Of a DNA stretch of 9,856 nucleotides, positions 1 to 5,895 are shown in pieces. The stretch comes from Nanobdellota archaeon. Lineage in GTDB: Archaea > Nanobdellota > Nanobdellia > SCGC-AAA011-G17 > GW2011-AR17. The notes beneath the pieces are model-generated. The model had not been told where the DNA came from, did no database searches, and was given only the letters and a program-made list of their open reading frames with translations. Position numbers and translations under genes: made by a program. The stretch covers positions 1 through 9,856 of the forward strand of contig JASEIA010000005.1 in assembly GCA_030018575.1 (NCBI GenBank). Direction: 5' to 3'. Position 1 is the stretch's first letter. Every line of letters starts with the position of its first letter.

Positions 1-98
1 CTCGTAAACTATTCTCAGTGCCTTCGAAGGTTCACTCGCTACGCTCGTAAACTATTCTCAGTGCCTTCGAAAGTTCACTCGCTACGCTCGTAAACTAT
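1..98. repeat. 43-bp tandem repeat, 2.3 copies
   Basis: Two full 43-bp units lie at 1-43 and 44-86, with a 12-base third copy (CTCGTAAACTAT) at 87-98. The full copies differ at one base: CCTTCGAAGG in the first, CCTTCGAAAG in the second. Each unit holds the palindromic core CTTCGAA(G/A)G followed by TTCACTCGCTACGCTCG. The array begins exactly at a unit boundary at base 1, so it probably continues upstream of the window. The truncated last copy merges into the TATA element of the next gene. There are no unique spacers, so this is not a CRISPR array. Confidence 0.9.
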
Positions 99-104
99 AA
101 AAAC
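94..104 (+). promoter_or_regulatory. TATA box of the surface-protein gene
   Basis: ACTATAAAAAC is an archaeal-type TATA element centred about 28 nt before the ATG at 127. At that spacing transcription would start at or very near the start codon. No Shine-Dalgarno is visible between them, which fits a leaderless mRNA. Its first bases belong to the truncated third copy of the 43-bp repeat. Confidence 0.6.
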
Positions 105-126
105 ACCTAACACTGATAATATACAC

Positions 127-2001
127 ATGAAAAAGAGGTTATTTTGTATAATACTAGCTGTTTTCATCGCAATCCAGTGCGCTTCCGCCTATGTCACAAT
201 ATCAAGCACGCCGAAAGACAAGTATAACATCGGAGAATCATTCCAGGCTTCAGGCTCTGTGTCTTCAGAGGAAGGCATGGCTGGCTTTGTAAGGACAGGT
301 GTTGAGTGCAACGGGGAAACATTTCCTTCGTCTTTGGTGCCTGTTTCGATAAACGCAGGAGCAAAGCTCAGCATACCTTCACAGGTTGCTGTCCCGCCTG
401 TAATATTCACTTCGTCAATGGTAGGGATTTGCAGCTTAAGGATTGGGCTTGTCAAGGCAGGAGTTGAAGAGGATTATGCGCTTTCGAGGGAATTTGAGGT
501 TGTGAAAGAGCTTAAGGCTGCTTTCAGGGTTCAGGAGAAAAACCTCCAGGCAGGCGTTCCGCTGAAAATTACAGGTGCAATAGCAAGGCTTGACCTTGAG
601 CCTGTAACCGGGCTTGCAGAGATATACAATGTGTTCAGCGGCACAAGGTACCTTGTTTCAGTGCAGGCTGTTAACAAAGGAAACTTCTCATTCACTTATC
701 CCACAAAAGGAATGCCTGCAGGCGCATACACTGTTGAAGTGCTTGCAAAGGACATGTACGGAAATGAGCAGCTTTTTGAGGCTGCATCCTATACACTTTC
801 AGACAAGTTGAAGCTTTCTGCCTCGCCTGACAAGAAAGACTATCTTCCCGGAGAAGAGGCTGTCATAACCGGAGAGCTCAGGAATGTGCAGGATGCTCTT
901 GTGCAGGATGCGCTTGCTTATGTTTTATTCAACGGCGCTGAGACAGTTGTGAGGGTTGTTGACGGCAGGTTTGAGCAGCAGCTTATCATTCCTGGCGATA
1001 TCAGGTCAGGCAAGCACACTATAAGCATAAGCGCAACTGATAACATAGGAAACTCAGGGGCTGCGTCTGTTGAGGTTTTTGTTGTCCCTGTTGCAGCATC
1101 ATTAAGGGTTGACATGGAAAATGCAGAGGCAAAGCCCATGGGTTCTGTAAGGATTGTGCCAAGGCTGCTGGATCAGGCAAATGATTTGATTAATGCTGAT
1201 GTTGATGTTGAAATAAGCGACGGAAAAGGAAGGAATGTTGTTGCCGGAAAATACGCAAGCGGCAAGAAAATGGAATATCCAATACAGCAGCACGCCCCTC
1301 CGGGAGAATGGAAAATTACTGCAAGGTATGGCAAGCTTTCTGCAAAGTCCATCTTTAATGTTGCAGAAGTCAGGGACATTAAGATTGAGGTTTCAGGGAC
1401 AAGGGTTTTGTTCACAAACACAGGCAATGTCAAATGGAAAGACAATGCAGAAATGGAATTGAGCGGCGTGAACGGCGTTTTCACAGCCAAGATGACATCC
1501 AACATAAATCCGGGGGAAACATTTGCTGTTGACTTGGGAAAGCAGGCTCCTACAGGAGGGTACACGCTTGCTGTCACTTTGCCTGGCAGGACTGAGACAT
1601 TCTATGAGTTTGGAATACCTGACGGCAAGGATGTTTACAACCTGAATATTGTTTACATTGTGATGCTCTTGCTTGTTGTAGGGCTTATAACTTATGAGCT
1701 TACTTTGCTTTTGAAGAAAGGCGGCAGGATGACCCCCAAGCTGGACAATGACGACCTGAGAAGGCTTTCAAGGAAAGCTGTAAGCAGGGTTGATGCTGAG
1801 AATGCAAAAGCCCGTGAAAGGCAGAAAATGGTTGATGATTACAAGCGAATGACGCTTGAAGAGATTAAGAAGACAGAGGCTGCAATGAAGCCCCAGTATC
1901 CTGACAGGCCGTGGAGAAGGAGAGTTGAGAGAAGGCCTGCTTCCGCACCTCCCAAGAAAGAGGGCATGGGCGGGGCTGCGAATTTCTTTGGCGGGTTCTG
2001 A
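127..2001 (+). CDS. Membrane-anchored surface protein with tandem Ig-like domains
   Basis: A 624-aa exported protein. A signal peptide covers about residues 1-21 (MKKR, a hydrophobic stretch, then a CASA cleavage site before Y22). The outside part looks like about five consecutive beta-sandwich domains (roughly 22-125, 126-228, 229-322, 323-415, 416-500). Domain 3 carries the DKKDYLPGEEAVITG motif typical of Ig-like and macroglobulin-like domains, and domains 1 and 2 have looser versions. A single membrane helix lies at about 508-529, followed by a cytoplasmic tail of about 95 residues that is highly charged and Lys/Arg-rich. The topology is therefore outside repeats, one C-terminal anchor and an inside tail. 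The family is known from archaeal cell surfaces, where such domains act in adhesion or as envelope scaffold; the ligand here is unknown. The ATG fits the signal peptide and the TATA box 28 nt upstream. The gene converges with the methyltransferase gene 22 bp downstream. Confidence 0.85.
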   Translation: MKKRLFCIILAVFIAIQCASAYVTISSTPKDKYNIGESFQASGSVSSEEGMAGFVRTGVECNGETFPSSLVPVSINAGAKLSIPSQVAVPPVIFTSSMVGICSLRIGLVKAGVEEDYALSREFEVVKELKAAFRVQEKNLQAGVPLKITGAIARLDLEPVTGLAEIYNVFSGTRYLVSVQAVNKGNFSFTYPTKGMPAGAYTVEVLAKDMYGNEQLFEAASYTLSDKLKLSASPDKKDYLPGEEAVITGELRNVQDALVQDALAYVLFNGAETVVRVVDGRFEQQLIIPGDIRSGKHTISISATDNIGNSGAASVEVFVVPVAASLRVDMENAEAKPMGSVRIVPRLLDQANDLINADVDVEISDGKGRNVVAGKYASGKKMEYPIQQHAPPGEWKITARYGKLSAKSIFNVAEVRDIKIEVSGTRVLFTNTGNVKWKDNAEMELSGVNGVFTAKMTSNINPGETFAVDLGKQAPTGGYTLAVTLPGRTETFYEFGIPDGKDVYNLNIVYIVMLLLVVGLITYELTLLLKKGGRMTPKLDNDDLRRLSRKAVSRVDAENAKARERQKMVDDYKRMTLEEIKKTEAAMKPQYPDRPWRRRVERRPASAPPKKEGMGGAANFFGGF

Positions 2002-2023
2002 ATAGTTAGTAGCTTGTTGCAGA

Positions 2024-2497
2024 TTATATTTTGCTAATTAAGATGTAATCTTTCTCGTCTTCATCCACTTCCTTCAAATTAAACGCTTTCTTCAGCTTTT
2101 CCTTTATTTCAACCGCGTTTGCCGCCTTTTTAAGAATAGTGAATGCATATATGCATCCGTCATTTGAAACTCTTTTAATCTCTTTTATTGCCTTTTCAAT
2201 GTCTGCGTGGTGCAGGGCTGTTATTGAAATAATTGTGTTAAAGGATTTGTCTGGGAAAGGGATGCTTTCCGCCTTTGCAATGACTTTCTCTCCTTTGTAA
2301 TTCTTTATCATTTCCCTGGAAGGCTCAAGAGCTATGGCTTTTACCTTAAAGAAAGACGTTGAAATTCCTGTGCCTGCGCCGATGTCAAGCAAAGGCGCCT
2401 TTGGCGTTATGTATTTTGCAATGATTTCCAGCTTTCTTAACTGCTCTTCCTTATGCAGGCTATTGTATCCTTTTGCAATGGAAGAATAATAACCCAT
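2024..2497 (-). CDS. Small class I SAM-dependent methyltransferase
   Basis: A 157-aa Rossmann-fold methyltransferase of the Methyltransf_11 type (UbiE-like superfamily). Motif I is LLDIGAGTG (36-44), the SAM-binding glycine loop. E58 in ALEPS is the usual acidic residue at the end of strand 2 that holds the SAM ribose. SIPFPDKSFNTIISITALHH (78-97) covers the post-III and motif IV region common to the family. The protein is shorter than the usual 200-260 aa: the last strands are compact and no extra substrate domain is present, so the substrate cannot be told. It is the last gene of a three-gene minus-strand operon. Its ATG lies one base after the TGA of the protease gene, with a GGTGGTGA ribosome-binding site inside the protease's last codons, so translation is probably coupled. 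Confidence 0.85.
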   Translation of the reverse strand: MGYYSSIAKGYNSLHKEEQLRKLEIIAKYITPKAPLLDIGAGTGISTSFFKVKAIALEPSREMIKNYKGEKVIAKAESIPFPDKSFNTIISITALHHADIEKAIKEIKRVSNDGCIYAFTILKKAANAVEIKEKLKKAFNLKEVDEDEKDYILISKI

Positions 2498-2498
2498 T

Positions 2499-3131
2499 TC
2501 ACCACCAGAACCTGTGCTTGTACTTAGTTATGATTGCTTTCTCATCATCGCACCATTCATCCATCCTGAAGCAAATCTGGTGGTGAAACATTACGCAAAG
2601 CGGGTTGTCTGAATGCTCTGCATAGAAAAGGTGCCCGATTTCATGAAGGATTGTATTTTCTATGCAGCCCTCATATGATGATGAAGAGTTTACAGCGATT
2701 ATGCTATCTCCCCTGTATGCCATGCCTTCCACATTTTTGATGTTATTTTTTACCCGGTCCACAAACACAACTGCAAAGTCTTCCCTGTCACTGATTATAC
2801 CTCTTAAATCATCTGTGTTTTCTGGCGCAGTGACATCGCTCTTTTTATGCGGAACAAGATTTATTCCGAATTCGGCAAAATAGTTCTGCCTCGCCTTCTC
2901 AAAGGCCTCCATCGATTCGTTCCTTTCGTCTTTTGACAGCTTTGAATCCATGTAAATTGCAACATCAATATCAACAATGTCATTTTTGTCAAATCCGCTG
3001 AAGAAATTATATATGCTGCAGTATGCTGTGTTTGTACCATAAAGCATGTTCTCATGCTTGTCAATTCCCGCCGCTGCAGCCCCAATTCCCAAAACACCCG
3101 ATGCTATCAATGCAATGCTCTTTTTTTTCAT
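2499..3131 (-). CDS. Membrane-anchored or secreted metzincin-type zinc metalloprotease
   Basis: A 210-aa protein with a hydrophobic N-terminus (residues 5-23, after MKKK) that acts as a signal peptide or uncleaved anchor. The catalytic centre is HEIGHLFYAEH: H163, H167 and H173 are zinc ligands and E164 the general base. HSDNPLCVM follows, placing M181 eight residues after the third His, the spacing of the metzincin Met-turn. The HS-D-x-P sequence resembles matrixins (M10). The CxM at 179-181 also resembles archaemetzincins, but the CxxC of their second zinc site is not at its usual position. The usual metzincin glycine (HExxHxxGxxH) is Tyr170 here. Other cysteines are C38, C156, C187 and C194. 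There is no obvious pro-domain cysteine switch. It is the middle gene of the operon, starting 3 nt after the MBL gene's stop. Protease activity is a confident inference; the substrate is unknown. Confidence 0.82.
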   Translation of the reverse strand: MKKKSIALIASGVLGIGAAAAGIDKHENMLYGTNTAYCSIYNFFSGFDKNDIVDIDVAIYMDSKLSKDERNESMEAFEKARQNYFAEFGINLVPHKKSDVTAPENTDDLRGIISDREDFAVVFVDRVKNNIKNVEGMAYRGDSIIAVNSSSSYEGCIENTILHEIGHLFYAEHSDNPLCVMFHHQICFRMDEWCDDEKAIITKYKHRFWW

Positions 3132-3134
3132 CTT

Positions 3135-3719
3135 CTAGTGCCCCGGGCAGAGTATCCTGTAATTGAACCTTGCGAGCCGTTTCAGCGAATCTTCATATTC
3201 TCTTGGCGCGCTGTTTGGCAGGTCTGTCCTTCCGAGGATATTGTTATGGAATAATGTGTCGCCTGTGAACAGAATCCTTTTTTCTTTTGCCCAAATGCAG
3301 ATGCTGCCCCTTGTATGCCCCGGGGTTTCAATTATTGTGAATCTTGAATTGCTTTTTATCGGCTTTAGCTCAACTCCCTTTAATAAAGCATTCGGGTTTG
3401 TGCCGAATAATGCAAAAAAAGCGCCTATCTTGTTTTCCTTTAAATCATTGATTTCTGTTTGCGATGCAAAGAACTCAGCATTCTTGAAAACTATCGGGTC
3501 TCCAATGTGGTCAAAGTGCAGGTGGGTGTAAATAACTTTCTTGATGTCTGCAGGTGAATATCCTATTTCTTTCAATCCCCTTACGAGCGTTCTTGAGAAT
3601 TCTTTTGAGCCAAGGTCAATCATTGTGGGGGCATCAATGTCAATAAGGTAGACATTTGAGCATAGCCCTGCCCAGTCAGTGAACTTCCAGACACCTCTTG
3701 CAAGCTTTTCTATCCTCAT
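3135..3719 (-). CDS. MBL-fold metallo-hydrolase (glyoxalase II-like)
   Basis: A 194-aa metallo-beta-lactamase-fold hydrolase with the complete dinuclear metal site: THLHFDH (H66, H68, D70, H71), ETPGHTRGS (H135), FTGDTLF (D154) and the terminal CPGH (H194). In this superfamily such proteins hydrolyse thioesters, lactones or similar esters, and glyoxalase II is the best known member. The LGRTDLPN stretch (162-169) resembles the GRTDLPG of glyoxalase II-like and persulfide dioxygenase-like enzymes, without proving either. The chain ends on the last metal ligand, with no C-terminal helices, so a glyoxalase II substrate domain is missing. It is the first gene of the minus-strand operon. The ATG at 3719 is supported by a TATA element about 30 nt upstream. 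Molecular family is firm; substrate is not. Confidence 0.87.
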   Translation of the reverse strand: MRIEKLARGVWKFTDWAGLCSNVYLIDIDAPTMIDLGSKEFSRTLVRGLKEIGYSPADIKKVIYTHLHFDHIGDPIVFKNAEFFASQTEINDLKENKIGAFFALFGTNPNALLKGVELKPIKSNSRFTIIETPGHTRGSICIWAKEKRILFTGDTLFHNNILGRTDLPNSAPREYEDSLKRLARFNYRILCPGH

Positions 3720-3743
3720 TCGCTCTCTTTTATATGAATTGAA

Positions 3744-3753
3744 GGTTTATAAG
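3744..3753 (-). promoter_or_regulatory. TATA box of the MBL-protease-methyltransferase operon
   Basis: On the minus strand the element reads CTTATAAACC, centred about 29 nt before the ATG at 3719 and preceded by an A-rich stretch (GCAAAATA) at the BRE position. The spacing fits a leaderless transcript. Nearly the same element, TTATAAACCT preceded by GCAAAAGG, stands before the gene at 7078. Confidence 0.6.
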
Positions 3754-3826
3754 TATTTTGCTAAGGCATTGGCATTTGAACCAGATGCAAAGGCGGCTTG
3801 AATTAATGCATTTTACTGCTTTCGAA

Positions 3827-3852
3827 GGCAATTAAGTAATTGTTTTATTGCC
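3827..3852. repeat. Inverted repeat in the divergent intergenic region
   Basis: CAATTA-AG-TAATTG (3829-3842) is a perfect 6-bp stem, and GGCAAT (3827-3832) can alternatively pair with ATTGCC (3847-3852). A T6 run follows at 3855-3860 on the plus strand. The preceding CTTTCGAAGG (3819-3828) resembles the core of the 43-bp repeat at the window start. The element lies between two divergent genes, so it could be a control site or simply a repeat remnant. The rest of 3720-3961 shows only promoter elements. Confidence 0.4.
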
Positions 3853-3884
3853 TCTTTTTTAAGGTTGGCATAATTTTTTGCAAA

Positions 3885-3897
3885 GCTTTATATATCC
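3885..3897 (+). promoter_or_regulatory. Candidate TATA box of the lipoprotein gene
   Basis: GCTTTATATATCC matches the archaeal TATA consensus about 70 nt before the ATG at 3962, giving a leader of about 45 nt that would contain the Shine-Dalgarno GGAGTGA (3949-3955). A second AT-rich element, TTTTATAAAA, at about 3933-3942 is only 25 nt from the ATG. It would yield a leaderless RNA lacking the Shine-Dalgarno, so the upstream box is preferred. Confidence 0.45.
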
Positions 3898-3961
3898 TTA
3901 TAATATTCGTTTCTTGAAATTGCTTTTGGCAGTTTTATAAAATAACATGGAGTGAGAACAA

Positions 3962-4480
3962 ATGAAAAGAGCATTAACAGCGATTGTCGCGGCAGCGGGA
4001 ATTCTCGGCTGCGCAAGAGACGTGCCTGTATACAGCCCCCAGCCGGAGGTTGTGCAGGAAGTTCCGGGAGAGTTTGCATTGTATAAGTCAGTATGGAGCG
4101 ATGCAGAGCAGCTGAAGCTGTCCTTCTATGCAGAGGGCGTTGACGGGACAAGACTTGCGGATTACAGCTGGTCCAGGTTTGAGCCAAGGGATTCAGCAGA
4201 ATGCCTTAAGGAGAAGCTTACAGCAAAACTGCGTGTTGATTTTCCTGAAGAAGGCATAGCGGGTTGGGTGGATGTATCCATGGCAGATGATGCATGCAAC
4301 CTTTCAGTTGATTCATGCAACGGCACATATACTCCGGATAATGGAAATCAGCAGAATATTTCAACAGATGTCTGCGGCTCATCTGACGAGACTTTTGCAA
4401 GTTTGAAAGAAGCTGTTAACGCCAGCTTCTACAACATAGACGAACAAGTAGGGCTCTGGCACAACAGAAAGGGATTATAA
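3962..4480 (+). CDS. Small cysteine-containing lipoprotein, unknown function
   Basis: A 172-aa protein with a short signal sequence (MKRAL, then an Ala/Ile-rich stretch) ending in GILGC, a lipobox-like sequence that makes C17 the likely lipid-modified N-terminus. The mature part (about 155 aa) is acidic and has four more cysteines: C81, C112, C119 and C138. C112 and C119 flank NLSVDS and could form a disulfide outside the cell. Several N-x-S/T sites (N113, N120, N132, N153) could be glycosylated. I do not recognise a domain family. The start is set by the Shine-Dalgarno GGAGTGA 6 nt before ATG and by the signal peptide. It appears monocistronic, because the terminator palindrome overlaps its last codons. 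Export is well supported; the function is not known. Confidence 0.8.
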   Translation: MKRALTAIVAAAGILGCARDVPVYSPQPEVVQEVPGEFALYKSVWSDAEQLKLSFYAEGVDGTRLADYSWSRFEPRDSAECLKEKLTAKLRVDFPEEGIAGWVDVSMADDACNLSVDSCNGTYTPDNGNQQNISTDVCGSSDETFASLKEAVNASFYNIDEQVGLWHNRKGL

Positions 4481-4507
4481 TCCCTTTTTTATTTTCTTTT
4501 TTTACAG
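4468..4507 (+). terminator. Palindrome plus T-tract terminator after the lipoprotein gene
   Basis: A perfect 20-bp palindrome, AAAGGGATTATAATCCCTTT (4468-4487), includes the TAA stop codon and is followed by T-rich sequence to about 4503 (TTTATTTTC and a T7 run). Archaeal polymerase stops mainly on U-tracts; the stem adds a bacterial-like intrinsic form. Confidence 0.65.
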
Positions 4508-4530
4508 TGTATAATATAACTTTATGCACT

Positions 4531-4562
4531 TAAGAAAGCGAGCAATTTGCGAAGCTTTCTTA
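4531..4562. repeat. Hairpin overlapping the hisS stop codon
   Basis: TAAGAAAGC (4531-4539) pairs perfectly with GCTTTCTTA (4554-4562). The second arm includes the TAA stop of hisS on the minus strand. The loop contains a small inner stem (GCA/TGC at 4542-4544 and 4548-4550) and the plus strand reads GCGAAGC at 4549-4555, a sequence known to form a very stable mini-hairpin as DNA. It may help end or stabilise the hisS mRNA, though no strong U-tract follows on the minus strand. Confidence 0.55.
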
Positions 4563-5822
4563 CAAAGAATTCAAATCAACTTTCTCTTCATTTCCTGACT
4601 TCATGTCTCTTATTGTGACTTTCCTCTCTTTCAAGTCCTTTTCTCCAACAATCACTATTTTCTTGGCTCCAATTGAGTCAGCATACTCAAACTGCTTCTT
4701 CAGGCTCTTTCCTGCCAAATCCATTTCAACATTTGCCTTTTTTCTTAATTTCCCAGCTATTTCAACTGCCTGCTTTACAACTGCCTGGTTCACAGGAGCA
4801 ACATAGTAGTCAACCTCCGGATTTGCAGCAGGCATCTTGTTTAGTTTCTTAAGGAATAATCCCAATACAACATCTCCCATTCCATAGCCAACTCCAGGGC
4901 ATTTCTCGCCGCCAAAGTCAGAAACCAAATCATCATACCTTCCGCCGCCTGCAATTGCGCGGAACTCGCCTGACTTGTCAAACACCTCAAACACAGTGCT
5001 TGTGTAATAGTCAAAGCCGCGCATTATCGTGAAGTCTATTTTGCAGTATTTGAAAATGTTGTATGCATTCAGCCAGCCGATAAGTTCCATTAATTCCCTA
5101 TACCCTTTCTTGCCGCTTTCATCAAGCTTTTCCTCTTTTATGTCCGCTATCTGTGACTTGAGCATAACAAGAATATTGTCAATTGCCTCCTGCTTTACAT
5201 TCAGGTCTTTCAATGTGAGTATGAAATCCTTTTCAGACAGCTTGTCTTTCTTGTCAATAACCCTGCTCACTTCCTGTAATTTTGATTTTTCAACTCCTGC
5301 TCCAAGAATTAATGATGCAATCAGTTTCCTGTTGTTCAGCCGCACGTAAAAGTCATTTTCAGTGCAGCCGAAGCTTTTCATTATTTCAACAGCTGTTGCA
5401 ATCACCTCTGCATCCGCCATCATGCTTTCTGCGCCAAGGCAGTCAACATTCATCTGGAAAAATTCCCTTAATCTTCCTGACTGCGGCGCCTCATAGCGCC
5501 AGCATCTTGCTATTGAAAACCATTTTATCGGCTTTTGCAATTCCTTTTGCTTTGCCGCAACCATCCTTGCAAGAGTAGGGGTTAATTCAGGCCTTACTGC
5601 AATTTTCTTTCCGCCCTTGTCTTCAAAGCAGTACATCTGCTCAGGAATTTCAGCGCCTGACTTCAATGTCCATAACCCTGCAGGCTCAAGCATCGGACCG
5701 TCGAATTCCTGGTAATTGAATTTCCTTGCTGCTGCTTTCCACACATTGAAGATTAGGTTAAGCTCATTCATCTCTTTCGGATAAAAGTCCCTTGTTCCCT
5801 TAAGCCCTTGAACTGATGTCAT
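4560..5822 (-). CDS. hisS: Histidyl-tRNA synthetase
   Basis: A 420-aa class II aminoacyl-tRNA synthetase that charges tRNA-His with histidine. Landmarks in order: KGTRDFYP (8-15); VRPELTPTLAR (76-86); motif 2 ARCWRYEAPQSGRLREFFQ (105-123); the histidine-specific HisA loop RGFDYYTSTVFE (268-279); HisB GGGRYDDL (292-299); a motif 3 region GVGYGMGDVVL (310-320); and a C-terminal anticodon-binding domain (about 338-420). Length is normal for the family. The motif 3 position that usually carries Glu-Arg reads Gly-Asp, a variant I associate with some plant and cyanobacterial-type HisRS. ATG at 5822 is fixed by the Shine-Dalgarno GAGAGGTG (5827-5834). The gene follows tRNA-His on the same strand with a structured 73-nt spacer, so the pair is probably one transcript. 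Confidence 0.96.
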   Translation of the reverse strand: MTSVQGLKGTRDFYPKEMNELNLIFNVWKAAARKFNYQEFDGPMLEPAGLWTLKSGAEIPEQMYCFEDKGGKKIAVRPELTPTLARMVAAKQKELQKPIKWFSIARCWRYEAPQSGRLREFFQMNVDCLGAESMMADAEVIATAVEIMKSFGCTENDFYVRLNNRKLIASLILGAGVEKSKLQEVSRVIDKKDKLSEKDFILTLKDLNVKQEAIDNILVMLKSQIADIKEEKLDESGKKGYRELMELIGWLNAYNIFKYCKIDFTIMRGFDYYTSTVFEVFDKSGEFRAIAGGGRYDDLVSDFGGEKCPGVGYGMGDVVLGLFLKKLNKMPAANPEVDYYVAPVNQAVVKQAVEIAGKLRKKANVEMDLAGKSLKKQFEYADSIGAKKIVIVGEKDLKERKVTIRDMKSGNEEKVDLNSL

Positions 5823-5847
5823 ATTGCACCTCTCTTTGAGTATTTAG

Positions 5848-5879
5848 GGCGGCAGTAGGGACTTGCGTCCCTGGCCGCC
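5848..5879 (-). promoter_or_regulatory. Hairpin in the hisS leader that copies the tRNA-His acceptor stem
   Basis: On the minus (transcribed) strand, GGCGGC (5879-5874) pairs with GCCGCC (5853-5848) and AGGGAC with GTCCCT, capped by GCAA, a GNRA-type tetraloop. The internal loop is C opposite ACT. The basal six pairs equal G-1:C73 plus the first five pairs of the tRNA-His acceptor stem 17 nt upstream. TGCCGCCCT is repeated exactly at the tRNA 3' end and at the hairpin 3' arm. The hairpin ends 25 nt before the hisS ATG and 13 nt before its ribosome-binding site. Seen: the structure and the match. Inferred: a role in processing or in HisRS autoregulation. Confidence 0.6.
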
Positions 5880-5895
5880 ATTCGCTCACGCTCAG

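Noticed and set aside
1..98. CRISPR array
   Set aside because: The units follow each other directly without unique spacers, and no cas genes are present in the window.
3163..3531. A 122-codon plus-strand frame opposite the MBL gene
   Set aside because: The minus strand there encodes a complete MBL active site; the plus-strand translation has no recognisable domain and no ribosome-binding site.
5823..5895. T-box riboswitch in front of hisS
   Set aside because: The spacer is too short, has no T-box sequence or specifier loop, and T-boxes are bacterial.
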